The notes beneath the pieces were generated by a model. It did not search any database. It was given only the letters and a program-made list of their open reading frames with translations, and was not told the origin of the DNA. Both the position numbers and the translations under genes were made by a program. Of a stretch of 64,000 nt of DNA, positions 11,653-23,469 are shown piece after piece (position 1 is the first letter of the stretch; every line of letters begins with the position of its first letter). The stretch is from Mercurialis annua (Eukaryota; Streptophyta; Magnoliopsida; Malpighiales; Euphorbiaceae): NCBI RefSeq assembly GCF_937616625.2, contig NC_065574.1, forward strand, positions 53,534,052-53,598,051, given 5' to 3'.

Positions 11653-13862
11653 CAATTTTTTCAACGGAACAAAAATAATAAGTTTAAATAATTTTTAATC
11701 ACCCAAATATATTATATTTTTATGATATTTTTTGATTATAACTTCATCTTTCAAAAATTTTAATTTCAATCCATTCTTTAATTTTCACGTTTAATTATAG
11801 CCATTTGTCCAAATTGCAGTGAGAAAAATTCAAACATGTTTTTATATTACTTCGTATTATTTCAAGCTGCATTTTCATCATAATAAATGTGTGTTATATA
11901 TTTTTAACTTGGCTCCCTGAATAAAAAATCTATATCCGTCACTTGGTATGCAAAAATTGTAAAACCGCTTCCTCTGCATTTTCTTTCTTCATAAACCTTT
12001 TCATTTTATTATTGGTTTTGAAGCGGGAGAAGTTGGTTGTTCGTCTTCTCGTTAAAAATTCACCGACTCTCTGCCTTTATCTGTATATTTACAATATATT
12101 GTTTTATCATGAAAATTTATTTATTTTTGGCGTGTTTTTTTTTTTTTTTTTTTTTGAGAATAATGAAAATTTCATTAATAGGGAAATAAAAATACAACTT
12201 GATTAAATATTGAACAAATCAATACATTCAAGAAGTACAATAATAGAAATTTTTGGTAGTTATCGTTAATTCGGCTAATCCACTATTTGCAAATGGATTT
12301 AATTTATTATTTGAACATTATTTATTATTTTTGGCGTGTTTTAATGATATTATTTTGCATTGTGTTAATCCTTAAGCTTGTTAAGTGTATGTTCGAACTC
12401 AGTTTCAAACTTCTGATGAATTAAGGTTTTTATAGTTTTATTTAAATATGTTTCATTTATTGTTTATAGTTCAGCCAATTAAATATTAAAAAAATTTACA
12501 TTTTATTTTCTATATTGACATTATAGAATTTCTTTTCCAATAACAAAAGAAAAATACTCATTTACATGATTATGATGAGTTGGTCACTTTTTTAGCCTGC
12601 CGTTTGAAGAAAATGCTCAAATATTGGATGCCAGCCAGTGCCCACAAGGCATAAAAACGGACATATTTGACCAATATTCCTATAGTTTCAACTGCCGAAC
12701 GTTAGCTCCAAAAACATGGGGCCTTGCCTGGTGTTAAAAAAAGCAGAGGACACCATCATCGTGTCGCCCTCTCAAATATTAGCTCCAATTCTTCCTAACC
12801 TTTTCTTTAAGTTGGATCGGTCAAGATTGTTTTCAACTTCTTTTCGCTTCTATGACTCGATGCTTACGCAAATGCTCATTGGCTATGGCGCAACGGTTAT
12901 ATGCGATAAACACTCGTAATTCAGATATTATGATCTCATTTTCATAGTATTTAATAACTAAAATGAGTTCAATAATTTATAAAGGTCCTTCCTTCTAGTT
13001 GAGTTCAATTCGATGGACTAGATCTCTAATTCTTCTAAACAAATATGGACGGAGGTCGTGAGTGCGTGATTTAGTCGCTATTAAGATATTAATAGATTTT
13101 CACTTTAAAAAATAATAACAAACTTCTATATTTTTAAATTTGAATTTATTTAATTTTTTTATTTAATGAGCGTGTTTTAATTACAAATTGTTGTTTAGTT
13201 GGTCTTTTTTCAAATTCGATGATTACCAATTTGTCGAATTATGTAGACATTTAAATTTGATCTCATGCATGTTTTTACATGAATGTAATTCACGCTTTTT
13301 TTTTGTCCAAAAAAATCTAAAAATTCAAAACAAATTAAATACATAGACTAAAAACAAAAGTTTGAAAAATGACAGGATAAACAAAATTGTAAAAATATGG
13401 AGGCAAAATTGAGTTTGGTCATTATTATTCTCAATCTACAAAATTTATATGTTTGTTTTTTAAATTCATTAACTTTAATTAAATCGAATATGAAACAGCT
13501 ATTTTTATAAAAAATTCGAGAAAAATTAAAATTAAACCTGATGACTTGATATAAAATAAACAAATAATGCTTGACTCACTGATCTATTTACGAAAATAAA
13601 AACTAGATATTAATTGTTTCGCTAATGAAGTACAATTTTCGGTCAAACTCTTCCACCAGCCGCAAATTAATTTATAGTATTACAAACTACAACCATGCAT
13701 TTCAACAACATCACGTTTTAAACCCTTCGTTAAAAGGGTTTTCACAAAAAATGACAACAAACCTTTTATAAAAAAAAAGAACAAAAGTAAATTTTAAAAA
13801 CAAACAAACAAGTAAATTACAAATATTCAAAAATAAATAAAACTACTATATAGCTATAAACC
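11653..13862. other. AT-rich intergenic DNA
   Basis: No convincing gene. A GC-richer patch at ~12590-12920 carries a 67-codon plus-strand frame starting at 12716 whose translation I do not recognise. Its end (GGCGCAACGGTTATATGCGATAAACA) resembles the dispersed repeat at 585-765, so the patch may be transposon-derived. Confidence 0.4.
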
Positions 13863-13880
13863 ATATCATCTTTATTGTTG

Positions 13881-14163
13881 CCGATGACTCCTAACTCATT
13901 TGGCTAAGGAGTGAGGCATTAAGTTTCAAGAGGCATGAGTTCGAACTCCCTCGTGGACAAAAAAAAGATGAAGATTATTGAAAATTTATGGAGAATATGC
14001 TACAAGCGTTAAAAGCGACGAATGCGGCATCGTACCGCCAAGATGACGAATCCCGTAAGGCGATGTACTTAACGTAATACGGCGTGAATGACGCGATTAG
14101 CGTATATTTCAACATATTTATTGTATATGTAATTAGTTTATATATCTATCTCTGTTAAAAAAA
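13881..14163 (+). mobile_element. tRNA-derived SINE, 283 bp
   Basis: The 5' region has an A-box-like TAACTCATTTGGCTAAGG and a B-box-like GAGTTCGAACTCC. The 3' end has an A-rich tail (TTAAAAAAAAT). It is flanked by an 18-bp perfect target duplication ATATCATCTTTATTGTTG (13863-13880 and 14164-14181). The middle ~150 bases (GCGTTAAAAGCGACGAATGC...) are a GC-richer body unlike the neighbourhood. The perfect duplication implies a fairly recent insertion. Confidence 0.85.
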
Positions 14164-14181
14164 ATATCATCTTTATTGTTG

Positions 14182-14990
14182 AAATTTTTTCAATTATTTC
14201 CGATTCTTAAATTGTATTGAAAATATATTTTGTGATATATTTTGATTCGAAAAAAAAAAGTTAACTATTTATTATTTTTATCAAATTAAAACAACATAAA
14301 AGAAAAAATAGCTATTGTCAACAGTGAAATTAAATTATTAACAGCAGCTGAAGAAGAAATATGAGAAAAGCAATTAACAGATAGTATTTGTTCTAGAGAG
14401 AGCTATAAAATTTGTATATAATCAACCAAAAATTTGATCTAATCTAGTCCAGCACATATAACCTAATAGTGTGGAAGTTTAGTTCCATAAATTAGTATAA
14501 GTTATACTGTTAAATTTGTTGAAAATTTCAGATTTTAATTAAAATAATGGAAAATTGGAAAAGAAGAAAAGGTAAACTAAAAAATTGAAAAGCAGTTAAA
14601 TTTATTGAGAATTTCAGATTTTAAAAATCCATTTCCTATAGTATTTTTTTTTGAGAATATTTCCTATAGTAATTAAAAAATTGGAAAATTGGAAAAGAAG
14701 AAAAGCTAAACTAACAAATTGAAAAGCAGTTAAGGCTGCACATTTTTTTCTTGGATTTGGGCCGACAGCCCATTGATCTAGGTGGGTTTTAGTCGTGTAA
14801 GTCAAAATATTTTTATTGATTTATTTTGATTTTTTCTGTGAAAATGTGATTTAATTTATATTTAGTGTATTAACGGAACCCTATTAAATAAGGGATTCTT
14901 ACAAAAAGCCTTTTTTTTTTGGAAAATATTTATGAACTTAGAGGTTGATTTTTTTTTTTAGAGATTTAAAAATTTATCTAAAATAAAAGA
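14182..14990. other. AT-rich intergenic DNA
   Basis: Contains a short direct duplication (GGAAAATTGGAAAAGAAGAAAAG at ~14549 and ~14683). No gene. Confidence 0.4.
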
Positions 14991-15534
14991 ATAATAGGGT
15001 TTTATACCTCAAAAAGGAAAAGTTAGCACAAATACATCATAACTTTAATTTTTCTAGAGTTTTACTCTCCGTGTTATAATTATTTGTGATTTTACTCTTT
15101 TATAATTATTTGTGATTTTACTCTCTCTTCATCTCTCTTTCTCTGACACATCTTACACATGTAGATGCTCTCCTTATCCCTTTCTCTCTTTTTATTCTCT
15201 CTTTTCTTACATATGCGACCACTGATTGTCATTTACTTTGTTCTTCTTTAAATTATTTGTCGACATTTCTTTTTTATTTGTTCAAAACTTTTTTTCTTTA
15301 TTAATTATAAATAATTTTTTTAATTAAAATATTAAATGTTTTATTAATTTTAAATTAATTACTATTTATTTAATATCTTATCATATTGATAGAGGATTTA
15401 TCATATATGTACTAAATATAATAATTTGAATTTTATAAAATATATTTATAACAAATATATATTAATTATATATTATGATGTTAATAAATTATTACTTTAT
15501 TATTTATATTATTATAATTATATTTTAACTTAAC

Positions 15535-16640
15535 ATGTAATTATTAGTGTATCATATTGCATTGATATCTTATTATCATGTCATTATCAGTATCGTATGT
15601 AGCAGATTATTATATGATTATGTGATGATACTGCTGGATAATATTAGACAAAATCATATTATCATATGAATACACATTACTACATTATCATAGGATTATC
15701 ACAGTTTCACCTTATCATATAATTATCAATGTATCATTATCAGTTTCACCTTATCATATAATTATCAATGTATCATTATCAGTTTCATATGTATCGGAAT
15801 ATTATATGATAATGTGATGATACTGCTGGATAATATTAGACAAATCACAATATCACATTATCATATGATTATCATTATATCACCTTATCATATGATTATC
15901 ATAGCTTCGCCTGAGCATGTAATTATCAGTGTATCATATTGCATTGACATCTTATTATCATGCCATTATCAATATCGTAAATTACAAATTATAATATGAT
16001 AATGTGATGATACTGCTGGATAATATTAGACAAAACACAATATCATATTATCATATGATTATCACAGTATTACATTATCATATAATTATCACAGTTTCAC
16101 CTTATCATATAATTATCGATGTATCATATTGCATTGTCATCTTATTATCATGCCATTATCAATATCATATGTAGCAAATTATTATTATGTCATTATCATA
16201 ATTTTTATGTAATTTTTTTTCTATATAGATATCATATTATCATACTATTATCATAACTTTATTATTTAATTATCATCTGGTTATCACTGATATCATGATT
16301 TTTTTTTTGTAATTATATTTTCACGTACGTTATCATCCAATTATCATAACCTTATCATACTTCATTATCATCTAGTTATCATAATTTTTATGTAATTTGT
16401 TTTCCATATAGTTATCATATTATCATAATTTTATTATTTAATTATCATCTGCTGATATCATGAATTTTTTGTAATTATATTTTCATATACATTATCATTC
16501 AATTATCATAACTTTATCATACTTCATTATCATCTAGTTATCATAGTGTTACAATGCAGTGATACTCATATGATAATCAGACTTTATTTATAAAAAAAAT
16601 ATTTTCTCTTCAGTTTTATGATAATGAAGTGATAATCAAA
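15535..16640. repeat. TTATCATATGATTATCA-type minisatellite with ~190-bp higher order
   Basis: The short motif family (A/T)TTATCATATGATTATCA is repeated tens of times. Over the first half, a longer unit containing GTGATGATACTGCTGGATAA recurs at 15622, 15814 and 16004, spacings of 192 and 190 bases. The motif is itself nearly palindromic (CATATG). No coding capacity. Confidence 0.8.
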
Positions 16641-16941
16641 TGATAATCAGATGCTGATTTTTTTGCAGAAAATCGTTTTTTGTGCAGAAAATCGTTTTTT
16701 TCATCATAGCATCGTTTTTTATGCAGATTTTTAGATCTTAAGTTAAAAAAAATCAAGATTAATTTATTTAAATCTGAAAGTTAAAATGAATTGTATTTAT
16801 CACCACGAATTAAGAAAAAAATCGCTAAAATCAAATATGAAAGAACGGCGGAGCGACGACGAAACGATGGCGGAGCGACAACGGATCGATGAAGGAACGA
16901 TGACGAAAAAAAGAATAAAAATGGAGAAGAAAAGAAGAATA

Positions 16942-16985
16942 AAGAAGAAGAAGAAGAAGAAGAAGAAGAAGAAGAAGAAGAAGAA
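16942..16985 (+). repeat. (AAG)n microsatellite
   Basis: About 14 uninterrupted AAG units in a longer purine-rich stretch (16905-17060). This tract creates a Lys-rich chance ORF. Confidence 0.9.
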
Positions 16986-17661
16986 AAATGGCGGGAAAAA
17001 AAAAGCAGAGAAGAGAAAGAAGAAGAAAGAGAAAGGAAAGAGAGAGAGAAAAAAAGTGACAGATAGTGTATGATTAGAGTAAAAGAAATATGATTAGAGT
17101 AAAATAATAATAAAAATTAGGTATAATTATAATATAAATATGTTTTAGAGTAAAAAAAATAATTATAGTAAAAGGGTGAGTTATTTTCTCTATCTTTTCC
17201 TTTTTGAGGTAGGAAATCATATTATTTACAAAAAGAGATTATTTTTCCTAATTTTCTCTTTTTTTTTGTAAATATACAATTCCCATTTAATGTTTTTGAT
17301 AAAATACTGAAAAATAAGCATATTGATAAAAAAGTAATGGTTCGAAAATATTTTTAGTATACTTAGATATACTGTTATTGTAATTCTAGAATTTCTAATG
17401 TATATTGTTAGTTGAACTTTTATAGATTTTTAATAAATTATTGGTATAATTTTAGTATAATTTTAATACTCTTTTAATTTATATAATATGCAACTAATAA
17501 TTATATTTTTAGTATGTATATATATTTATAAAAAAATATGTGAATATTTTATTGTACTTTTTATATACTGTCAATATAATTTTAGCTACATTTATTCTAC
17601 GATGGGTAAAATTTTGTTGTAATTTCATTTTTATAATATACTACAAATTCAATATAATTTA

Positions 17662-17662
<1 letters not shown>

Positions 17663-17694
<32 letters not shown>
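17663..17694. repeat. (TA)n microsatellite
   Basis: About 16 TA units in AT-rich intergenic DNA. Confidence 0.9.
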
Positions 17695-17699
<5 letters not shown>

Positions 17700-17901
17700 T
17701 ATATATTTTAATGTAAGTTTATTTAATTTTACTAAATTGTAAGTGTAGTATTCTTAAGTTTTACTAAATATAAGCTCTATTTAAATTTAAAATTTAGGAA
17801 CTGAACTAAGTAGTGATGAAAACTTTGAGGAACGAGTTGAACTTTTCTCAATCTAAAGGCAAAATTTCTTTTGTACCTCTAAATTATATTGTACTCTCCT
17901 T

Positions 17902-18282
17902 TATCAATCGGGTTAATTCCATAAAAAATTATGATCTTTACATGAAATTTCATTTTAATCACGACTTTTAACAGTTGCCATATAAAACCATGACCTTTCA
18001 TTTTTTTTCAAATCTATCATTTTCGTGTATTTTTTTGACTAAATTCTTCATTAAACCACTAATTAAAAATTCAAATTATAAATCGACACTAAATATTATT
18101 ATCTTTCGGATAGAGTATGTAAGATTAGTAATTTTTCGTCAGAAAAAACACTGAATTTTACTTTGGTGATTAATTTAAAATAAAATTAAAGGTCGTGCCT
18201 TTAAATGCCAACTTTTAAAAGTTTTGTTTAAAATAAAACTTCGTATAAAAATTGTGATTTTTTTTGTAAAATTAACCCTTTT
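17902..18282. mobile_element. MITE (approximate ends)
   Basis: The left GGGTTAATTCCATAAAAAAT and the right TTTTTGTAAAATTAACCCTT are inverted. Inner blocks pair imperfectly (ACATGAAATTTCATTTTAA with TTAAAATAAAACTTCGTA; CCATGACCTTT with AAAGGTCGTG). The wording ('ttaatttcataaaaatt..aatcacg') is shared with the elements at 26345 and 27449. Confidence 0.6.
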
Positions 18283-19226
18283 AATCCTTCAACCGTGAAC
18301 AATATCAAAAGCTTCCTCCTACCATTAAATTCAACTAAACAACCTTTTATTTACTACCGACTTTTTTATAAACAAATTTCCTCTCCACCTCGTAAATATT
18401 GTTCTAAAATAATTATTGTATATTATAGTTGTGAAGTGGTGGATTTGATAATGAAATCCAGAGTTAGAAAGTGCATAGTGAGATTAATCTATTTTGGTGT
18501 ATTTAATTTATGACACGGATAATTCTAAAAATGAAAACATGAGCCCCAAAACATCAGGACATCATTTAGATTAATTTATTTTTAAATGTATGAATCTTAT
18601 TAAATCGATGCTTTTTTAATATATTGAATGTAAAATCAATAGATTTATGAATTTTATTATTTGAATTGAATATAAAATTCATATATTTATAAGGATGAAT
18701 TTGAAATAATTAAATTATAATACAATTTATCATTCATTAAATTTCAACTTTTTCCTACTAAAATGTGAGAAATTAAACAATGAATTTTGGAGGATGAAAA
18801 ATTGTCACAATCCATGAATTTTCATGATATTTTTACACCAAACAATGATTTTCATAAAATTCATATATTGTGCAAAATCCTTCTCCAAATTAAGAACGGT
18901 GTCTAAAATAATTCATTATTCGCCATTAACAGTAATTAGAAAATGGTGATTTCGAGTCTTGTGAATGAAGAAAATTCCCACTTGTAAACTCACCCACCAT
19001 GCCAGATGCGCGACGCGGATCGGATCCTGATTAGTCAGGACGAAACCTTGAAAACCGGATTGGTTTAACAAAAAAAATATATAAATTTTTGCGAGAGTAT
19101 TCAATTATAACATTTAAAAATCGGTCTATTTAACCCGTTTTAGCATATTTGTTACTTTTTGTAACCTTTTTTGATAATATATCAGCCACCTTACTGCCAA
19201 CACAATGAATTGCTAACGTGACAATA
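18283..19226. other. AT-rich intergenic DNA
   Basis: No supported gene; only short frames with no recognisable motifs. Confidence 0.4.
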
Positions 19227-19235
19227 TTTCTAATC

Positions 19236-20461
19236 GGGAAAAGGTGCAAATATGACCCTCAAGTATACCCCGTGTTTCTTGTTGGCACCTCATGTTTTTC
19301 GGATCTCAATTATGACCTTGACGTCTTTAAAAAGTATCAAAAAAACACATCAATTTAACGGTGTTATCCAATTCACGTTAATTTGCTGTTGTGGCCAATT
19401 TTTGTAACACTTCAGCAATTTGATTTGCCAAATCACGCCACCCACTGTTGCACACCATTACATATTTAACCCAAGATTGAGCAGCTAAATGCATAAAAGG
19501 AATAAAAGGAACCACTTCAAATAATTTCTTTAATAAAGCAGAGTCATCAATATCACATTCAACAATAAAAATCCCACTCAAAAAGGGGATTAATGGGCAC
19601 GATTCAGATATGGATCACAATAATCGTAGAAATTGTCAAGACCCAAACCCAGCTGCTGCTCGTGTTACAAGTACAGTAATTCCATTTCTTGAACGGACTC
19701 TAGCAGAAGACCTGACCCGTTTCCCTCAAAATGACCCGCCCCATGAGGCGCGGAGAGAGCGGCCGGCGCGATGGATCAGACTATAAAGCAAGAAAAACGA
19801 CATCGCCATCTCCACCTCACTACCTCCGCTGCCCCATTGTTGCCCCACCGTTACTTCATCTTCTTCCTCAAATTTATAAATATAAATTTCAGAAAATCAT
19901 CATTAACACCAACAATTCGAAATCTATAAATTAAAACTCCTAATACCTATGGCCGGAGACTAACTGAAGAGCGTCGCTGCTCCACCAATGGACGACCAAC
20001 AACACCCATCCTATGTCTTCTCTCTCGTCGCTGGTCACAAACAAAAGGAGATCTCTCCTTTCCTTTCTCCACAGCTGTAATGAGCAGCGTCAAAAGAGAA
20101 GCAACGGGGACGGAACTCTGAACGGCAACTGCTGGCGGAGGCTAGATGTCGGCGATGGATAGATGGCGAAGAAGGAAACGAAGAATAAGAGAAGAAGTTT
20201 AGAGGATAGGTGGCCGGCAGTTTGAGATTAGGCGAAGAAATTATGGTAGGATTGGTGGTGGTGTGGCAAATCAATTAATTGCTGAAGTGTCAAAGAATTT
20301 GGCCACAACAGCAAGTGAATGTCAATTAGGTAACACCGTTAAATTGGTGTGTGTTTTTGATACTTTTTAAAGACATCGGGATTATAATTGAGATCCGAAA
20401 AACATGAGGTGCTAACAAGAGATATGGGGTATACTTGAGGGTCATATTTGCACCTTTTCCC
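19236..20461. mobile_element. Pack-MULE (Mutator-like element carrying gene fragments)
   Basis: Terminal inverted repeats of ~165 bp (19236-19400 and ~20297-20461) start GGGAAAAGGTGCAAATATGA on each side. The element is flanked by a perfect 9-bp target duplication TTTCTAATC (19227-19235 and 20462-20470). Long TIRs with 9-bp duplications are the hallmark of Mutator-like elements. No transposase is present. The interior is markedly GC-richer than its surroundings and includes a recognisable piece of a UDP-glucuronate 4-epimerase gene (next entry). The remaining GC-rich interior (~19700-20290) probably derives from one or more other host genes that I could not identify. Confidence 0.9.
19456..19668 (-). 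pseudogene. Captured fragment of a UDP-glucuronate 4-epimerase (GAE-type) gene
   Basis: Reading the minus strand, three blocks match the Rossmann-fold N-terminal half of plant UDP-D-glucuronate 4-epimerases, which make UDP-galacturonate for pectin. They are VTRAAAGFG (compare the NAD-binding VTGAAGFVG motif, ~19641-19668), GLDNFYDYCDPYLNRA (~19595-19643) and FIVECDIDD...LLKKLFEVV...HLAAQ...VKYVM (19456-19575). The blocks are in the right order but compressed, with a deletion after the first, a frame change between the second and third, and the catalytic Tyr-x-x-x-Lys region absent. It cannot encode an enzyme. Its position inside a Pack-MULE explains it as a transduplicated host gene fragment. 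Confidence 0.75.
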
Positions 20462-20470
20462 TTTCTAATC

Positions 20471-20830
<360 letters not shown>

Positions 20831-21261
20831 ATGCCAAAAATGTTGCTCATTAAGGAATTGTGCAGTTGCTTTCTTATTAAAAACATCTAAAAACCCAACT
20901 CAATTTTCATTTCCAATGCCTTGCAGGAGGATTCATTGGTCATTTGGCCCTCTTTTGATATTTATGGAATGAAACAATCAATCTGGCTTTTGAATTTACA
21001 ACTTAAAATAAAATAATTCATTTTTACTTATTTTGATCAATGAACAATAATATTTTTATTTTTGAATCAATTAAGAATAATATTTTTTATTTTTAGATCA
21101 ATTGAGCATAAAATTATATTATTTGATTTCTGAATTTACAAAATTATATTATATAATTTTGTCTTTAATTGATAAAAAAAAATATAGAATATTATCTTTA
21201 ATTGATCAAAATAACTAAAACTGAATTATTGGACTTTGAGAATCACAAACTGAGGAATTAA

Positions 21262-22378
21262 GAGCATCCCCAATGGTATTCCTTAAAATAAAGAGCATCT
21301 TTTATAAAATAAAGAGCATCTTAAAGATAAAGAGTGATATTTAAAATTTTACTCCAATAGACTCTTTAATATCAGTTTTTTTATTATATATAATTTTAAT
21401 AATTAATAACAAAATAAAAATATTAAATAATAATACTATTAAATTAATTACCTCTCTGATATTAAATTTTATTTTATTTTGTTTTCATAAAAAATATGAA
21501 TAAAATATTAAATATTGATAAAATAATTTTTTTATTTAATTTTTTATTCATTTATTTATTCAGTTTTTTTACTAAAAGTAAAAATATAATATTTAAAAGT
21601 AAAAATAACCACCTTATTTTTTAAAATTTAAAATTTTACTATTTAAAAAATGAAGTAGAGAGTGAAAATGGCTCTTTATATGTGGAGAGCCATTTTCACT
21701 CTCTACTCTAAATATAAAAAATAGAGAGTACATTAGACTCCTAATTTACTGTCAAACTCTTTAATTTAAAAAGTTTGACAATTTTAGAGAGTCCATTGGG
21801 GATAGGGATGGCAATGGGGCGGGGTGGGGACGGGGAAACCATCCTCATCCCCATCCCCGCGTCTATGGGGAATCCCCATCCCCGTCCCCATTTAATTAAT
21901 GGGGATAAATTCATCCCCGTTCCCATCCAATGGATTCCCCATCCCCATGGGGATCCCCGTTCCCCGTACAATTAAATATAATTTATAAATAATTTTATTA
22001 TTTTTATAAGATATTTAAAAAAAAATCATTATAGAAAATACTGTTACCTTTTATAATATTATATATTTATAACTAAATAGAAACTAATAAAAAAATTATG
22101 TTAAATTATTTAAAATTATAAATAACATACTAAAACTTATAATATAATATAAATATACATAAATATAAATCGGATCCCCATGAGGACGGGGATGGGGATC
22201 CCCATGGGGTGGGGACTATACTCCCCGTCCCTTCCCCATCTCCGTGGTTGGGGAATGATTTTCTCCCATTCCCGTATCCATGGAGGTAACTGGTGGGAAT
22301 TCCCCGTCCCATTAGGGGCGGGTCCCCACGGGGAACGGGGAATCCCCTCCCCATTGTCATCCCTAATTGGGGATGCTC
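21262..22378. mobile_element. PIF/Harbinger (Tourist-like) MITE interrupted by a hAT MITE
   Basis: The outer ends are GAGCATCCCCAATGG (21262) and, split by the later insertion, CCATTGGGGA...TGCTC (to 22378). They are flanked by the 3-bp target duplication TAA (21259-21261 and 22379-22381), as expected for PIF/Harbinger. Inside, AAAATGGCTCTTTATATGTGGAGAGCCATTTT (21666-21697) is a central palindrome. Removing the inner hAT element restores a ~550-bp MITE. Confidence 0.8.
21803..22365. mobile_element. hAT-type MITE nested in the PIF MITE
   Basis: The termini TAGGGATGGCAATGGGG and CCCCATTGTCATCCCTA are flanked by a perfect 8-bp duplication ATTGGGGA (21795-21802 and 22366-22373). The subterminal regions are dense in CCCCATCCCC/GGGGATGGGG blocks in both orientations, while the centre is AT-rich. 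No ORF of its own; the Gly/Pro-rich frames on both strands come from the G/C blocks. Confidence 0.9.
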
Positions 22379-22788
22379 TAAGTTGACCTTTTACTCATAT
22401 TTTATATTTTATATATTTTTGTTTATGTTTTTTTTCTTCTATTTTTAATGTATATTTTATGAGAGTGATGATCAAAGTAGCAAACATATTGTCAAGTATA
22501 AAGTTGCTTAAAATGAGATTTGTCATTAATTCTATAATTATATTTAGTTTATTTAGAAAAATTATTAAATTCATACCGTATAAATAATAAAATAAATTAT
22601 CTTTCAAATTAAAAAGAAAAAAGTTCGATCAAAAATAAGCAAAAGACACCATCATCACTTATTTGGAATTTGGAATAGATAATTAATTCTATTATAGAAT
22701 CATAACAATCTTCTCAACTTATAATGTATTTTTTCCCTCACTTCCATACTTATTAATTATTTTTAGTGATCTAATGGTCACCTTTTTC

Positions 22789-23292
22789 TTAATTTTTTTC
22801 TTTCTTAGAAAGAAGAAGCAACGAAGAAGAAGCTTCCATGTCAACCACCCTCCCTTTCATCTTCTCACGCAGCGCCTCCAAATCTTTCTTGAACTTCACA
22901 ACCTCGTCGCCGCTCATCTCATCGATCCGCTTATAACCATTCTCCTTCATAGCCTTATCAAGAAACTCTCCCTTCTTCTTCTCAATCTGAATCTGCTTCT
23001 GCAAGTCACTCAGCTCCTTGTTCAGCTTCTCCAGCCTCGCCTCCTGGCTCGAAGCTTTCGGTTTCTTGGCGGATTCTTGATTTAGAAACCGCTCAGCAAC
23101 CGACGCAAGAGTAGGGTAGCCGAAGGAATAGGGTTTTCCTCCGGGAGAGAAGACAACGATGGCCACCTGAGCTGCACAGAGAGTTGCCAGCTCGTTAGCT
23201 TTCTTGAAAAGACCGGACCGGCGTTTCGAGAAGGTGACTTGACGAGAACCGGTGTCTTTCACCATCTTCATCTCTATCTTTCTCCTACCCAT
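22789..23292 (-). CDS. Type I (M-alpha) MADS-box transcription factor, AGL62-like
   Basis: 167 aa, single exon. The MADS domain fills residues 1-60: MGRRKIEMK, then [21 protein letters not shown] (with the conserved Arg/Lys and SKRR..FKKA DNA-contact signature) and [16 protein letters not shown]. The motif [13 protein letters not shown] follows, typical of the AGL61/AGL62/AGL28-type group, then a coiled coil (residues ~85-150) without the K-box of type II proteins. Known members act in the nucleus during central cell and endosperm development, but the role of this one is not shown. The C-terminus is short (ends KKEKN) compared with the 243-aa paralogue at 46929, lacking its Ser/Gly/Pro-rich tail. 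The start is fixed by the MGRRK N-terminus and a nearby TATA box. The lack of introns fits this class. Confidence 0.9.
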   Translation of the reverse strand: MGRRKIEMKMVKDTGSRQVTFSKRRSGLFKKANELATLCAAQVAIVVFSPGGKPYSFGYPTLASVAERFLNQESAKKPKASSQEARLEKLNKELSDLQKQIQIEKKKGEFLDKAMKENGYKRIDEMSGDEVVKFKKDLEALREKMKGRVVDMEASSSLLLLSKKEKN

Positions 23293-23339
23293 AGTTTCTT
23301 GAGTTTGTTTGTGAGTGTAATGGGGTAGTAGTAGTATGT

Positions 23340-23349
23340 GTATATATAG
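23340..23349 (-). promoter_or_regulatory. TATA box of the MADS gene
   Basis: The minus strand reads CTATATATAC 48 bases before the ATG, followed by a short CA-rich leader (ACTCACAAACAAACTCAAG). A very short 5' UTR is implied. Confidence 0.65.
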
Positions 23350-23469
23350 TGAGGAAGTTTAGGGCAAAATGAGAGGTAAATGACCCACATGGAGATGATG
23401 TTCCATATTGGCATATGTGTTTCTAATATTGGATTTTAAAAATATAAAACTTTTATAGAAAGTAAAATG

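Larger units (their letters stand above)
14992..17215. mobile_element. Large TIR element, Mutator-like in style (approximate ends)
   Basis: The left ATACCTCAAAAAGGAAAAG (~15006) and the right CTTTTCCTTTTTGAGGT (~17195) are inverted and sit ~2.2 kb apart. Further subterminal pairing (GTGATTTTACTCT against AGAGTAAAAT, both followed by ATAAT-rich DNA) supports one element. The interior holds the ATATG-rich higher-order repeat and a (GAA)n tract but no transposase. No clean target duplication was found, so the superfamily is a guess. Confidence 0.5.

Noticed and set aside
12716..12919. 67-codon plus-strand frame in a GC-richer patch
   Set aside because: Not recognisable, and its end overlaps a dispersed repeat; kept only as a note in the intergenic entry.
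15535..16640. CRISPR-like repeat array
   Set aside because: Repeats are irregular, AT-rich and palindromic without unique spacers of fixed length, in plant nuclear DNA.
16786..17073. 95-codon Lys/Arg-rich plus-strand frame
   Set aside because: Caused by the (AAG)n microsatellite and purine-rich DNA inside a transposon.
21741..22386. Gly/Pro-rich frames on both strands
   Set aside because: They arise from the GGGGATGGGG/CCCCATCCCC blocks of the nested hAT MITE.
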